The translations under genes were made by a program, and so were the position numbers. A model generated the notes under the pieces. That model saw nothing but the letters and a program-made list of their open reading frames with translations. It made no database searches and was not told the origin of the DNA. A stretch of DNA of 64,000 bases from Mycobacterium sp. URHB0044 (lineage in GTDB: Bacteria; Actinomycetota; Actinomycetes; Mycobacteriales; Mycobacteriaceae), in NCBI RefSeq assembly GCF_000620625.1, contig NZ_JIAW01000029.1:16001-80000 (forward strand). Direction: 5' to 3'. This document shows, piece by piece, positions 33,515 to 42,918 of this stretch (position 1 is the stretch's first letter; the number at the start of each line of letters is the position of its first letter).

Positions 33515-34486
33515 TCATGCCCATAGCTGCCCCTCCAGGGAGTCCTCGGCATCATCCAGGCTACCGGCGTACGCGCCGGTCGACAGATACTTCCAGCCGG
33601 CGTCGGCCACCACGAAGGCGATGTCGGCGCGCTCGCCTGCCTTGCGGGCCTTCGCCGCCATGCCCAGCGCCGCATGCAGGATCGCCCCGGTCGAGATGCC
33701 GCCGAAGATGCCCTCGACCTGCACGAGTTCGCGCGTGCGCTTGACGGCGTCGAACGAGCCGACGGAGTAGCGGGTGGTGAGCACCTCGGGGTCGTACAAC
33801 TCGGGGATGAAGCCCTCGTCGATGTTGCGCAGCGCGTAGACGCCCTCGCCGTAGCGCGGCTCGGCGGCGACGATCTGCACGCCCGGCACCTGCTCACGAA
33901 GGAAGCGCCCGGCGCCCATCAGCGTGCCGGTGGTGCCAAGCCCCGCGACGAAGTGCGTGACCTCGGGTAGGTCGGCGAGGATCTCCGGGCCGGTGCCCTC
34001 GTAGTGCGCGTCGGCGTTGGCCGGGTTGCCGTACTGGTAGAGCATCACCCATTCGGGATGCTCGGCCGCGAGCTGTTTGGCCGTGGCCACCGCGGTGTTC
34101 GAGCCACCCTCGGCCGGCGAGAAGATGATCTTGGCGCCGTAGAGCTCCAGCAGCTGGCGCCGCTCGATCGACGTGTTCTCCGGCATCACGCAGATCATTC
34201 GATAGCCCTTGATCAGCGCGGCCATCGCCATCGAGATGCCGGTGTTGCCGCTCGTCGGCTCGAGGATCGTGGCGCCGTGCTGCAACAGCCCGTCCCGTTC
34301 GGCCTGTTCGATCATGCGCAGCGCGGGCCGGTCCTTGATGGACCCGGTGGGGTTGCGGTCCTCGAGCTTGGCCCACAGCCGCACGTGCGGGCCGTCCGCG
34401 TCGTCGTCCCAGCGCGGCGACAGCCGCTGCAGCCCGACCAGCGGCGTGTTGCCGAGCGCCTGCAGCAGCGAGTCGAACCTGGTCAT
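33515..34486 (-). CDS. cysM: CysO-dependent cysteine synthase B
   Basis: CysM is a PLP enzyme that uses O-phosphoserine and the thiocarboxylated carrier protein CysO to make cysteine. The 323-residue protein carries the PLP lysine K51 in PTGSIKDRPAL and the SGNTGISMAMAA loop, and has the length of M. tuberculosis CysM (Rv1336). It follows cysO by 12 bases on the minus strand, and mec precedes cysO, so the whole sulfur-carrier pathway is in one unit. Confidence 0.96.
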   Translation of the reverse strand: MTRFDSLLQALGNTPLVGLQRLSPRWDDDADGPHVRLWAKLEDRNPTGSIKDRPALRMIEQAERDGLLQHGATILEPTSGNTGISMAMAALIKGYRMICVMPENTSIERRQLLELYGAKIIFSPAEGGSNTAVATAKQLAAEHPEWVMLYQYGNPANADAHYEGTGPEILADLPEVTHFVAGLGTTGTLMGAGRFLREQVPGVQIVAAEPRYGEGVYALRNIDEGFIPELYDPEVLTTRYSVGSFDAVKRTRELVQVEGIFGGISTGAILHAALGMAAKARKAGERADIAFVVADAGWKYLSTGAYAGSLDDAEDSLEGQLWA

Positions 34487-34498
34487 TCTCGAACGCCC

Positions 34499-34771
34499 TC
34501 AGCCACCAGCCACGGCGGGCAGGATCGTCACGGAGTCGCCGTCGGAGATCTCGGTGGCCAGCCCGCCGGAGAACCGGACGTCCTCGTCGTTGACGTAGAT
34601 GTTGACGAAGCGGTGCAGCTTGTCGCCGTCGACGATGCGCTCCGAGATGCCCGCGTAGTTGGCCTCGAGGTCGCTGATCACGGCGCCAAGGGTGTCGCCC
34701 GACGCGTTGACGCGCTTCTCGCCGCCGGTGTGGGTACGCAGGATGGTCGGGATGGAGACGGTGATGGACAT
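34499..34771 (-). CDS. cysO: Sulfur carrier protein CysO
   Basis: The 90-residue beta-grasp protein ends in the AVAGG tail that is thiocarboxylated and delivers sulfur to CysM. The TGGEKRVNASGDTL and FVNIYVNDEDVRF segments match ThiS/MoaD-like folds. It lies between mec and cysM. A purine-rich AGGAG precedes the ATG. Confidence 0.96.
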   Translation of the reverse strand: MSITVSIPTILRTHTGGEKRVNASGDTLGAVISDLEANYAGISERIVDGDKLHRFVNIYVNDEDVRFSGGLATEISDGDSVTILPAVAGG

Positions 34772-34784
34772 GTGAAGAACTCCT

Positions 34785-35204
34785 CTAGTTCTGGTACTGC
34801 TCGACGATGTTGACGGGTTCCTCGGTCACGACGCCGTCGAGGATGCGGTAGCTGCGCAGATCGTGCTCGTCCGGGTCCCGGGTGGACACCAGGACGTAGT
34901 GGGCGTCCGGCTCCGATGCGTAGGAGATGTCGGTGCGGCTGGGGTAGGCCTCGGTTGCGGTGTGCGAGTGGTAGATGACGACGGGTGCCTCGTCCGCCTC
35001 GTCCATGGCCCGCCACACCTTGAGCTGCTCACCCGAGTCGAATCGGTAGAACGTCGGTGAGCGCTCGGCGTTGTCCATCCTGATGAAACGTTCCGGACGG
35101 TCGGAGCCCTCCGGGCCTGCGATGATGCCGCACGCCTCGTCGGGATGATCGGCGCGCGCATGGGCGACCATGGCGTCGACCAGGTCACTGCGAATCACCA
35201 GCAC
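34785..35204 (-). CDS. mec: CysO-cysteine peptidase (JAMM metalloprotease)
   Basis: Mec releases cysteine from the CysO-cysteine adduct. The 139-residue protein has the JAMM zinc site: E23, H79 and H81 in IYHSHTATEAYPSRTD, with S89 and D92. The GTG at 35204 was chosen because GGAGGA lies nine bases upstream and the protein then begins MLVIRSDLV as in the family. An ATG-initiated longer frame runs antisense into the neighbouring peptidase gene. Confidence 0.94.
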   Translation of the reverse strand: MLVIRSDLVDAMVAHARADHPDEACGIIAGPEGSDRPERFIRMDNAERSPTFYRFDSGEQLKVWRAMDEADEAPVVIYHSHTATEAYPSRTDISYASEPDAHYVLVSTRDPDEHDLRSYRILDGVVTEEPVNIVEQYQN

Positions 35205-35217
35205 GGTCCGGTTCCTC

Positions 35218-36258
35218 CTAACCTGTGAACGCTCCGGGCAACATGTCACGGTAGGTCGGTATTCCAGCGACCGACTCGGCGGCCAGCACACCGACCATGA
35301 CCGCGCGGGCCAGGCAGTCCGCCGCGGCGGCACCGACCGCGGTGGCCAACTTGGTCTCCGGCGACATCGCCGCGGGGGTAGCTTCTCCCGGCCAGCTGGC
35401 CGGTGCCACCTCGATGGCACCCGTCGCGAGCGCGAACACGGAGTCCCCGTCGAGCGGCGTATGGGCGGGGCGGATCGTGCGCGCCAAGCCGTCCTGCGCG
35501 GCGACGGCGACCCTGCGGCACGCGGCCGGGCTCAGCAGCGCGTCGGTGGCGACGACGGCGATCGTGGTGTTCAGCGGCGACAACTCGGCGTCGCGAGCGG
35601 CGAACGCCGCCAGCTGCTCGGCAGGCGGCGGCACCAGGTTCAGTTCGGCGATCAGATCGGCCATCCACGGCAGTCCCGTCCTCGGGTCCGCGACGTTTCC
35701 CGCCGAGTTGACCGCGACGATGGCGCCGACGGTGACCCCGATGTCCTCCAGCCGAACCGACGCCGTGCCGATTCCACCCTTCAAGATGCCTGCCCGCGCA
35801 CCGACGCCCGCGCCGACGTTGCCCGTCGCCACCTCGACACCCGCGGCCTCGGCGGCCGCGTAACCGAACTCGGCGCTCGGGCGGCACTGCCAGCCGCCCA
35901 CCGGAAGGTCGAAGATCACCGCGGACGGCACGATCGGCACCAGGCCGCCGGCCATCACCACGCCGCGGTCGTGCTGTTCGAGCCACGTCATCACGCCGTC
36001 GGCGGCGGCCAGCCCGTACGCGCTGCCACCGGTGAGCACCACGGCGTCGACGTAGCGCACGCTGTTGGACGGGTCGAGGAGGTCGGTCTCGCGGGTGCCG
36101 GGCGCACCGCCGCGGACGTCGACGGCGCCGACCGTGCCCGGCGGGGTCAGGACGACGGTGGTCCCCGACGCCCAGCCGGTGCCGAGCGTGGCGTCGGCGT
36201 CGAGCCGGTGGTGATGTCCGACGAGGATGCCCGAGACGTCGGTGATGGAGCCGCTCAT
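35218..36258 (-). CDS. P1 family peptidase (DmpA/NylC-type N-terminal nucleophile hydrolase; Rv1333 homologue)
   Basis: The 346-residue protein matches the self-processing aminopeptidase/amidohydrolase family, with VGHHH near the start, GGAPGTRETDLLDP, LTGGSAYGLAAADGV and the nucleophile region NTTIAVVATDALLS, before which family members cleave themselves into two chains. The ATG at 36258 lies two bases after the DUF2017 gene stop. It is part of the conserved clpS to cysM run, but its substrate is unknown. Confidence 0.88.
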   Translation of the reverse strand: MSGSITDVSGILVGHHHRLDADATLGTGWASGTTVVLTPPGTVGAVDVRGGAPGTRETDLLDPSNSVRYVDAVVLTGGSAYGLAAADGVMTWLEQHDRGVVMAGGLVPIVPSAVIFDLPVGGWQCRPSAEFGYAAAEAAGVEVATGNVGAGVGARAGILKGGIGTASVRLEDIGVTVGAIVAVNSAGNVADPRTGLPWMADLIAELNLVPPPAEQLAAFAARDAELSPLNTTIAVVATDALLSPAACRRVAVAAQDGLARTIRPAHTPLDGDSVFALATGAIEVAPASWPGEATPAAMSPETKLATAVGAAAADCLARAVMVGVLAAESVAGIPTYRDMLPGAFTG

Positions 36259-36260
36259 TG

Positions 36261-36845
36261 TCAAGCCTTTCCCGACATCAGGCTCAGCACCAGGTATTCC
36301 TGCAACACCGTCAGCCACTGGTACACATCCAAGTGCCCGGCCATCGGATGCTCGGGCGGCAGCCGGTCCGGCCCGTGGGGACCAATGTCGAGCATGGTGC
36401 CCAACGCAAGTCGCACGTCGTTGACGGCCGACGCCCAGCAGTGCGCGTCGTCCTCCGTGATCTCGAACTTGCCGCCCCCGGCCGGGAGGGTGTCCAACAG
36501 ACGTTGCGCCGCTTGACGTTTCGCGTCGATGATCTCCGGTTCGTGCAAACTGCGCAGCGCGCTGTTGAGGCTCTCCGCTGCGCTCGAACCGGCTGGGTGA
36601 TCGGTCCTGGACCGGTAGAAGTCGGGCAACAGCCGCTTCATGGTGTCGTCCTCCGGCGGCGTGGAATGCCCCGTCTTCATGCCGGTGAGCTCTTCGAGTT
36701 CATCTGTGGGCGAGGAGGATTCACGACCCTCGAGCATGTCCAGCAGTGACTTCACCAGACTCTGCAGCAGCACCGACTCGTGGGCGGCCAACGCCGACCG
36801 GAAGCGCGCGCCATTGGCGGTGTCCACCCGTTTCCACTTGCGCAC
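36261..36845 (-). CDS. DUF2017 protein (Rv1332 homologue)
   Basis: The 194-residue acidic protein has no signal or membrane segment. Its motifs RKWKRVDTANGARFRSALAA at the start and LLPDFYR and EFRDP-like segments further in fit DUF2017, an actinobacterial family always found beside clpS. It is 6 bases downstream of clpS. The function is not established, though the pairing suggests a link to ClpS-dependent proteolysis. Confidence 0.85.
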   Translation of the reverse strand: MRKWKRVDTANGARFRSALAAHESVLLQSLVKSLLDMLEGRESSSPTDELEELTGMKTGHSTPPEDDTMKRLLPDFYRSRTDHPAGSSAAESLNSALRSLHEPEIIDAKRQAAQRLLDTLPAGGGKFEITEDDAHCWASAVNDVRLALGTMLDIGPHGPDRLPPEHPMAGHLDVYQWLTVLQEYLVLSLMSGKA

Positions 36846-36851
36846 GTCGCC

Positions 36852-37166
36852 TCAGCGGTCCTGCTGCATCGTGGCCCACAGCCCTGCGGCGTGCAGCTTG
36901 GCGACGTCGACCTCCATCGACTCGCGGCTGCCCGCAGACACCACGGCCTTGCCCTCCTCGTGCACCTGCATCATCAACTTGGTGGCGTGCGGCTCGCTGT
37001 AACCGAAGAGCTTCTGGAAGACGTAGGTCACGTACGACATGAGGTTCACGGGGTCGTCCCAGACCAGGGTCACCCAGGGGCTGTCGGTGGCGGCCTCGTC
37101 CTTCGACACCGGATCGACAACACGTTCCTCGCGAGTCCCAGGACGGGTCCGCGCTGGCGTAACCAT
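36852..37166 (-). CDS. clpS: ATP-dependent Clp protease adaptor ClpS
   Basis: ClpS delivers N-degron substrates to the ClpC/ClpP protease. The 104-residue protein has the adaptor core WVTLVWDDPVNLMSYVTYVF and the MQVHEEGKAVV helix. The N-terminal extension is disordered as usual. It starts divergently from pncB, 44 bases away, and leads the minus-strand run through cysM. Confidence 0.95.
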   Translation of the reverse strand: MVTPARTRPGTREERVVDPVSKDEAATDSPWVTLVWDDPVNLMSYVTYVFQKLFGYSEPHATKLMMQVHEEGKAVVSAGSRESMEVDVAKLHAAGLWATMQQDR

Positions 37167-37210
37167 GTCGCCAAGAATAGCGGGGGCCCAAACCCGATAC
37201 GGTTGGGCGT

Positions 37211-38518
37211 GTGACTGCGGCGTTGCTCACCGACAAGTACGAACTGACCATGCTGGCGGCGGCCTTGCGGGACGGCACCGCCCATCGCCGAACCACGTTC
37301 GAGCTGTTCGCGCGCCGCCTGCCGGAGGGTCGCCGCTACGGGGTGGTCGCGGGCACCGCGCGGTTCGTGGAAACCTTGGCGCAGTTCACGTTCGACGACG
37401 ACGCGCGTGCCATGCTCGCCGAGTTCCTCGACCCCGCGACCCTGGCCTACCTTGCCGACTACCGGTTCAGTGGTGACGTCGACGGCTACCCGGAGGGGGA
37501 ACTGTACTTTCCCGGCTCCCCCATCCTGTCGGTGCACGGCACCTTCGCCGAGTGCGTGCTGCTCGAGACGCTGGCCCTGTCGATCTTCAATCACGACTCG
37601 GCCATCGCCTCGGCTGCGGCGCGGATGGTGAGCGCCGCCGAGGGCAGACCACTCATCGAAATGGGTTCGCGTCGGACGCACGAGGAGGCAGCCGTCGCGG
37701 CTGCTCGGGCCGCGTACCTCGCCGGGTTCGCCGGGACGTCGAACCTCGCCGCGCAGCGCCGCTACGGCGTGCCGACCATGGGCACCAGCGCGCATGCGTT
37801 CACGCTGCTGCATGCCAGCGATCAAGGTCCCGACGAGCCAGCCGCGTTCCGGTCTCAGGTGGCGGCGCTGGGCGTCGGCACCACGCTGCTCGTCGACACC
37901 TACGACATCACGGCGGGCGTGGCCAACGCCGTCGCCGCCGCGGGGCCCGAGCTGGGCGCCGTCCGCATCGACTCCGGCGAGCTCGGGGTGCTGGTGCGCC
38001 AGGTTCGAGACCAGCTCGACGGGCTGGGCAACACGAAGACCCAGATCGTGGTGTCCAGTGATCTCGATGAGTTCGCCATCGCAGCGCTGCGCGCCGAACC
38101 CGTCGACAGTTACGGCGTCGGCACGTCGCTGGTCACGGGATCCGGTGCGCCCACCGCGGGCATGGTCTACAAGCTGGTCGAGGTGGACGGCCTGCCGGTG
38201 GAGAAACGCAGCAGCCACAAGGAATCCCACGGCGGCCGCAAGGAGGCACACCGGTTCGCCAAGCAGTCCGGAACCATGGTCGAAGAGGTCGTGCATCCGG
38301 CCGGGCAGCCACCCCCCGGGGAGGACGGCCTCGTCGCCCGCTCCCTGGCCGTGCCACTGGTGCGCGCTGGCGAGCCCGTCGGCGACCTCGGGCTGGCCGC
38401 CGCCCGTGAGCGCGTCGCCGCCGGGCTGCACTGCCTGCCGTGGGACGGGCTGAAGCTCTCCCGCGGCGAGCCGGCGATCCCGACCCGCTTGATCCCGCCG
38501 ACGCGTTCGGGGCGTTGA
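37211..38518 (+). CDS. pncB: Nicotinate phosphoribosyltransferase
   Basis: PncB converts nicotinate to nicotinate mononucleotide in NAD salvage. The 435-residue protein has LLTDKYELTMLAAAL at the N-terminus, TFELFARRLPEGR, the MGSRRTHEEAAVAAARAAYLAG block and GVGTSLVTG. The start is GTG at 37211. It corresponds to pncB1 (Rv1330c), and dinG follows 5 bases after its stop. Confidence 0.95.
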   Translation: MTAALLTDKYELTMLAAALRDGTAHRRTTFELFARRLPEGRRYGVVAGTARFVETLAQFTFDDDARAMLAEFLDPATLAYLADYRFSGDVDGYPEGELYFPGSPILSVHGTFAECVLLETLALSIFNHDSAIASAAARMVSAAEGRPLIEMGSRRTHEEAAVAAARAAYLAGFAGTSNLAAQRRYGVPTMGTSAHAFTLLHASDQGPDEPAAFRSQVAALGVGTTLLVDTYDITAGVANAVAAAGPELGAVRIDSGELGVLVRQVRDQLDGLGNTKTQIVVSSDLDEFAIAALRAEPVDSYGVGTSLVTGSGAPTAGMVYKLVEVDGLPVEKRSSHKESHGGRKEAHRFAKQSGTMVEEVVHPAGQPPPGEDGLVARSLAVPLVRAGEPVGDLGLAAARERVAAGLHCLPWDGLKLSRGEPAIPTRLIPPTRSGR

Positions 38519-38523
38519 CGGCC

Positions 38524-40512
38524 GTGCCAGAGGCCTCCGAGACCGCACGCGTCACCGGGCTGCTCGCCGCGGCCGTGACCGCGCTCGGCGGCACCGAGCG
38601 CAGCGGCCAGATCGAGATGGCCGAGGCCGTCGAGCGCGCCTTCGACACCGGCGAGCACCTCGCCGTGCAGGCCGGTACCGGCACGGGAAAGTCGCTGGCG
38701 TATCTGGTGCCGGCCATCGCGAAGGCTATCGAGGCGAATGAGCCGGTGGTCGTGTCGACCGCGACCATCGCGCTGCAGCGCCAACTCGTCGACCGCGACC
38801 TGCCGCGGCTGGCCGACGCGCTGACCGCTGAGCTGCCCCGCCGCCCCGAGTTCGCTCTGCTCAAGGGGCGCGGAAACTACCTGTGCCTGAACAAGATTCA
38901 CAACGGGTCGACTGGCGAGCCAGAGGATCGGCCGCAGGAGGAGCTCTTCGACGCGGTCGCGACGACGGCACTCGGCCGCGACGTGAAGCGGCTCACCGAG
39001 TGGTCGTCGGAGACGGAGACCGGCGACCGCGACGATCTCGTCCCCGGCGTGGCGGACCGGTCGTGGAGTCAGGTCAGCGTCTCGGCGCGCGAGTGCATCG
39101 GCGCCACCCGCTGCCCGTTCGGCACCGACTGCTTCGCCGAGAAGGCGCGCGCGAAGGCAGGCACCTCGGACGTGATCGTCACCAACCACGCCCTGCTGGC
39201 CATCGACGCCATCGCCGACGCCAACGTGCTGCCCGAACACGACTTGCTCGTCGTCGACGAGGCCCACGAGCTGGTGGACCGGGTGACGGGTGTGGCGACG
39301 GCGGAACTGTCTGCGACGGCGCTCGGCGTGGCCCAGCGGCGGGTGGGCCGGCTGGTCGACTCCGAACTCGTCGACCGCTTCGAGGCCGCCGCGGCGACAT
39401 TCACGTCGGCCATCCACGACGCCGAACCCGGCCGGATGGACCGCCTCGACGACGAGTTGGCCACCTACCTGACCGCGTTGCGCGACGCCGCCGACAAGGT
39501 GCGCTCCGCCATCGACACCTCCCCCACCGATCCGAAGGCGGCGGCCGCCCGCACCGAGGCCGTGACGGCGCTGACCGAGATCAGCGACACCGCGTCGCGC
39601 ATCCTGTCGTCATTCGGCCCGGCCATTCCGGATCGCACGGATGTGGTGTGGCTGGACCACGAAGACAACCGAGGAAACATCAGGGCCATCTTGCGTGTAG
39701 CGCCGCTGTCGGTGGCAAACCTGTTGCGCGCCAGGATCTTCGACCAGTCGACGGTGATCCTGACCTCGGCGACGCTGACCGTCGGCGGAACGTTCGACGC
39801 GATGGCGCGATCCTGGGGCCTCACCGGCGACGACGAGAAGCCCGGCTGGCGCGGCATCGACGTCGGCTCGCCGTTCGCGCATGCGACCTCGGGGATCCTC
39901 TACGTCGCCGCGCACCTGCCACCGCCCGGCCGCGACGGCGCGGGATCCGCCGAACAACTCGACGAAATCGAGGGCCTGATCACCGCCGCCGGTGGCCGCA
40001 CGCTCGGCCTGTTCTCGTCGATGCGCGCGGCCAAGGCCGCCACCGAGGCGATGCGCGGCCGCCTCGACACCCCGGTGCTGTGCCAGGGCGAGGACACCAC
40101 GTCGGCATTGGTCCGCCGGTTCGCCGAGGATCCGGAGGCGTCCCTGTTCGGCACGCTGTCGTTGTGGCAGGGAGTCGACGTGCCAGGTCCCTCGTTGTCG
40201 CTCGTGCTGATCGACCGCATCCCGTTCCCCCGGCCGGACGACCCGCTGATCACCGCGCGGCAGCGTGCCATCGCCGCGCGCGGCGGCAACGGATTCATGG
40301 CCGTCGCGGCCAGCCACGCCGCGTTGCTGCTCGCGCAGGGCGCGGGCCGGCTGCTCCGCGGCGTCGACGACCGTGGCGTCGTCGCGGTGCTCGACTCGCG
40401 GATGGCCACGGCACGGTACGCAGGCTTCCTGCGGGCATCGCTGCCACCGTTCTGGGCGACCACCGACCCGAAGCGAGTCAGGGCCGCGCTGGAACGGCTG
40501 AGATCGACCTGA
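38524..40512 (+). CDS. dinG: DinG/XPD-like ATP-dependent DNA helicase
   Basis: This superfamily 2 helicase of 662 residues has Walker A AGTGTGKSLAYL, the DEAH box VVDEAHELVDR and the iron-sulfur cysteines in NYLCLNK and CIGATRCPFGTDC. The GTG at 38524 lies five bases after the pncB stop and gives the family length of about 660; a frame opening at 38440 inside pncB is less likely. DinG helicases unwind damaged or R-loop DNA. Tight spacing suggests an operon with pncB. Confidence 0.93.
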   Translation: MPEASETARVTGLLAAAVTALGGTERSGQIEMAEAVERAFDTGEHLAVQAGTGTGKSLAYLVPAIAKAIEANEPVVVSTATIALQRQLVDRDLPRLADALTAELPRRPEFALLKGRGNYLCLNKIHNGSTGEPEDRPQEELFDAVATTALGRDVKRLTEWSSETETGDRDDLVPGVADRSWSQVSVSARECIGATRCPFGTDCFAEKARAKAGTSDVIVTNHALLAIDAIADANVLPEHDLLVVDEAHELVDRVTGVATAELSATALGVAQRRVGRLVDSELVDRFEAAAATFTSAIHDAEPGRMDRLDDELATYLTALRDAADKVRSAIDTSPTDPKAAAARTEAVTALTEISDTASRILSSFGPAIPDRTDVVWLDHEDNRGNIRAILRVAPLSVANLLRARIFDQSTVILTSATLTVGGTFDAMARSWGLTGDDEKPGWRGIDVGSPFAHATSGILYVAAHLPPPGRDGAGSAEQLDEIEGLITAAGGRTLGLFSSMRAAKAATEAMRGRLDTPVLCQGEDTTSALVRRFAEDPEASLFGTLSLWQGVDVPGPSLSLVLIDRIPFPRPDDPLITARQRAIAARGGNGFMAVAASHAALLLAQGAGRLLRGVDDRGVVAVLDSRMATARYAGFLRASLPPFWATTDPKRVRAALERLRST

Positions 40513-40618
40513 GCTCACCGCTCAAGATCAATTTCGTTCCGCGGCAGGCGGCCTTCACTATCCTGGCAGCGAATCCATCAGTGCGTGCCGCCCCGGCCGC
40601 CGAGAGCGGAAGGCGGCC

Positions 40619-42055
40619 ATGAGTCGACGGCACCTCGTAGGCGTGGCCGCTGCCGCGTGCTCGGCGCTTCTCGTCGCGTCGTGCGCGACCACTGTGGAGG
40701 GCAGGGCCGTCTCCGTGTTCAGCGATCCATTCAGCGTCGCGGGGATGCCCGCCACCGAAGGCCCCACGGGACTGCGCGACGACGCCAAGGAGCCGACGCG
40801 CGACGTCGAGGACACCGACGGCGGCAAGATCGACCAACTCGGTGCCAGCTCCGTCAGCGACATCGAAGAGTTCTGGGAGACGGCCTACCCCGAGACGTTC
40901 GACGGCGAGTTCACCCCCGTCAAGAAGGTCATCTCCTGGGACGCCGAGGGATTCGACGGCGAGTTCTGCGGCGGCGACACCTACGGTTTGGTCAACGCCG
41001 GCTATTGCTTCGACGACAACACCATCGGCTGGGACCGCGGCGAGCTGTTGCCGTCGCTGCGAAAGGCCAACGGCGACATGGCCGTAACGATGGTGCTGGC
41101 CCACGAGTACGGCCATTCGGTTCAGCACCAGGCAGGCCTGGCGAAGGAGAGCACGCCGACGCTGGTGTCCGAGCAGCAGGCCGACTGTCTTGCGGGTGTC
41201 TACATGCGCTGGGTCGCGGAGGGGAATTCGCCGCGCTTCACCCTCAGCACCGGCGACGGACTGAACAATCTGCTGGCCGCGATGATCGCCTTCCGCGATC
41301 CGCTGCTCAACCAGTCCGACCCCGAGGTCGGCGAGGACGAGCACGGCTCGGCGTTCGAGCGCGTGTCGGCTTTCCAGTTCGGCTTCACCGACGGCGCGTC
41401 GTCCTGCGCGGCGATCGACACGAAGGAGATCGAGCAGCGCCGCGGCGACCTGCCGGTGTTGCTGCCCGACGACCAGACCGGCGAGCTGCCCGTCACGGAG
41501 GAGTCCGTGCGTTCCATCGTCGACGCCATGGGCATCCTGTTCACGCCGGCCAAGCCCCCGGCGCTGACGTTCGAGGCGAAGCAGTGTGCCGACGCCAGGG
41601 TGACCCCGCCGGTGGCCTACTGCCCGTCGACCAACACGATCATCGTGGACCTCCCCGCGCTGGCGGAGGTCGGCACGCCGTCCGACGACGAGGACCCCGG
41701 TGGCCTGGTCACCGGCGACAACACGGCCTATTCGATCCTGGTGTCGCGCTACATGCAGGCCCTTCAGCACGAACGCGGCGGGGTCAAGCTCGACAACGCC
41801 GAAGCCGCGCTGCGCACCGCCTGCCTCACCGGTGTCGCCACCGTGAAGATGACGAAGGACGTCACCACCCCCGACGGCAGCACCATCGCGCTGACCGCGG
41901 GCGACGTCGACGAGGCGGTGTCGGGCATCCTCGTCAACGGCCTGGTCGCCAGCGATGTCAACGGTGAATCGGTGCCGTCGGGCTTCTCCCGCATCGACGC
42001 GTTCCGCGTCGGCGTACTCGGCGACCAGGAGCGCTGCTTCAAGCGCTTCGACTGA
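40619..42055 (+). CDS. Predicted neutral zinc metallopeptidase, lipoprotein
   Basis: The 478-residue protein has a lipoprotein signal with lipobox VASC and then a long domain containing HEYGHSVQHQ, the HExxH zinc motif of the YpfJ-type putative neutral zinc metallopeptidases, and the nearby EQQADCLAGVY that gives a further ligand. It is therefore expected outside the membrane. GGAAGG precedes the ATG. The gene lies between dinG and glgP, where M. tuberculosis has none, and ends facing the MspA-like porin across a strong hairpin. Confidence 0.88.
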   Translation: MSRRHLVGVAAAACSALLVASCATTVEGRAVSVFSDPFSVAGMPATEGPTGLRDDAKEPTRDVEDTDGGKIDQLGASSVSDIEEFWETAYPETFDGEFTPVKKVISWDAEGFDGEFCGGDTYGLVNAGYCFDDNTIGWDRGELLPSLRKANGDMAVTMVLAHEYGHSVQHQAGLAKESTPTLVSEQQADCLAGVYMRWVAEGNSPRFTLSTGDGLNNLLAAMIAFRDPLLNQSDPEVGEDEHGSAFERVSAFQFGFTDGASSCAAIDTKEIEQRRGDLPVLLPDDQTGELPVTEESVRSIVDAMGILFTPAKPPALTFEAKQCADARVTPPVAYCPSTNTIIVDLPALAEVGTPSDDEDPGGLVTGDNTAYSILVSRYMQALQHERGGVKLDNAEAALRTACLTGVATVKMTKDVTTPDGSTIALTAGDVDEAVSGILVNGLVASDVNGESVPSGFSRIDAFRVGVLGDQERCFKRFD

Positions 42056-42057
42056 GT

Positions 42058-42106
42058 GATTTGGGCGTGATTTGTCTTGCTCACCGGTACGAATCACGCC
42101 GAAATC
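42058..42106. terminator. Intergenic hairpin between convergent genes
   Basis: Fifteen-base arms at 42058-42072 and 42092-42106 pair with one mismatch around a 19-base loop. It lies between the metallopeptidase stop (42055) and the porin stop (42110), so it can end transcription from both sides. The 3' flank on the plus strand (CGCTTTATA) is only weakly T-rich. Confidence 0.7.
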
Positions 42107-42109
42107 GCT

Positions 42110-42841
42110 TTATACGACCTTGGTTTCGCCGTAGTAAGCCACGATCGCGTCGGACATCTTGGTCGAACGCGTCAGGAAGGCGTACGAGCGCAGGAACGAC
42201 TGACCCACGCAGCCGTCGATCTTGACGTGGAAGTTGCTGATCATCACCCACGGCGCGGAGCCCTGGAACTGCTTCTTGGTGACCGGCACGATGTTGATGA
42301 TCCCCGGCTTGAGACCCACCGTGATGCCGCCGCCGAGGTTCCCGCCGACGCCGGGCAGGATGCCGTCCGGCAGCGGCGAAACCACCTCGGTCCCAAGGAT
42401 TCCCAGCGACGGGTTGAGCCCCACGGTGCCGGTCAGGGAGACGCCGTTGGACGTGCTCATGTCGATGCCGCAGCCGATCTGGTAACCGACCTCGATGGTG
42501 CCCGCGGGCTCGTCGCCGTCGTCCGGCCCGACGAGGGAGCCGTTGTAGGTGCCGCCGACGACGTACTCGCGCGACGAGAGCGCGGTGGTCAGCGGCGCGC
42601 TGATGATCTGCGTCTCGTCCTTGGCCGCCAGCGTGAGCTTCCAGCCATCCGGGCTCTCGAGGATCTGCGGCGGCGGGGACACGACCTTGCCGTCGTCGAC
42701 CGGCGGCGCGCCTTCGGGTGGCATCGGCACCTCGGCTGCGACGGGCTCGACGACGTCGCCGGGATCTGCGACGGCCACCGCGGGACTCACCGCTCCGAGC
42801 AACAGACAGGTCGCCACCACGGCGAAGTGACGACAGAGCAC
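42110..42841 (-). CDS. MspA family porin-like protein
   Basis: The 243-residue protein has a signal peptide (LCRHFAVVATCLLLGAVSPAVAVA), a proline-rich linker and a beta-rich domain with GWKLTLAAKDE, GTIEVGYQIGCG and the C-terminal YGETKVV of the MspA family. MspA forms octameric pores in the mycobacterial outer membrane. This copy belongs to a divergent branch and has two cysteines in the mature part (C124, C211) that could form a disulfide, unlike MspA itself. The GTG at 42841 is set by AGGGGG seven bases upstream. Pore function is likely but not certain. Confidence 0.85.
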   Translation of the reverse strand: MLCRHFAVVATCLLLGAVSPAVAVADPGDVVEPVAAEVPMPPEGAPPVDDGKVVSPPPQILESPDGWKLTLAAKDETQIISAPLTTALSSREYVVGGTYNGSLVGPDDGDEPAGTIEVGYQIGCGIDMSTSNGVSLTGTVGLNPSLGILGTEVVSPLPDGILPGVGGNLGGGITVGLKPGIINIVPVTKKQFQGSAPWVMISNFHVKIDGCVGQSFLRSYAFLTRSTKMSDAIVAYYGETKVV

Positions 42842-42918
42842 GGAGAACCCCCTAGTTGGCGTTCTTCGGAACTTACAGCGCCTAGGCACCCGCGATCGGC
42901 GGGGTGGTGAAACCGCGC

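Noticed and set aside
40585..41967. Plus-strand frame of 460 codons overlapping the metallopeptidase
   Set aside because: It is very Arg-rich and out of frame with the lipoprotein that has a clear signal peptide and HExxH motif.
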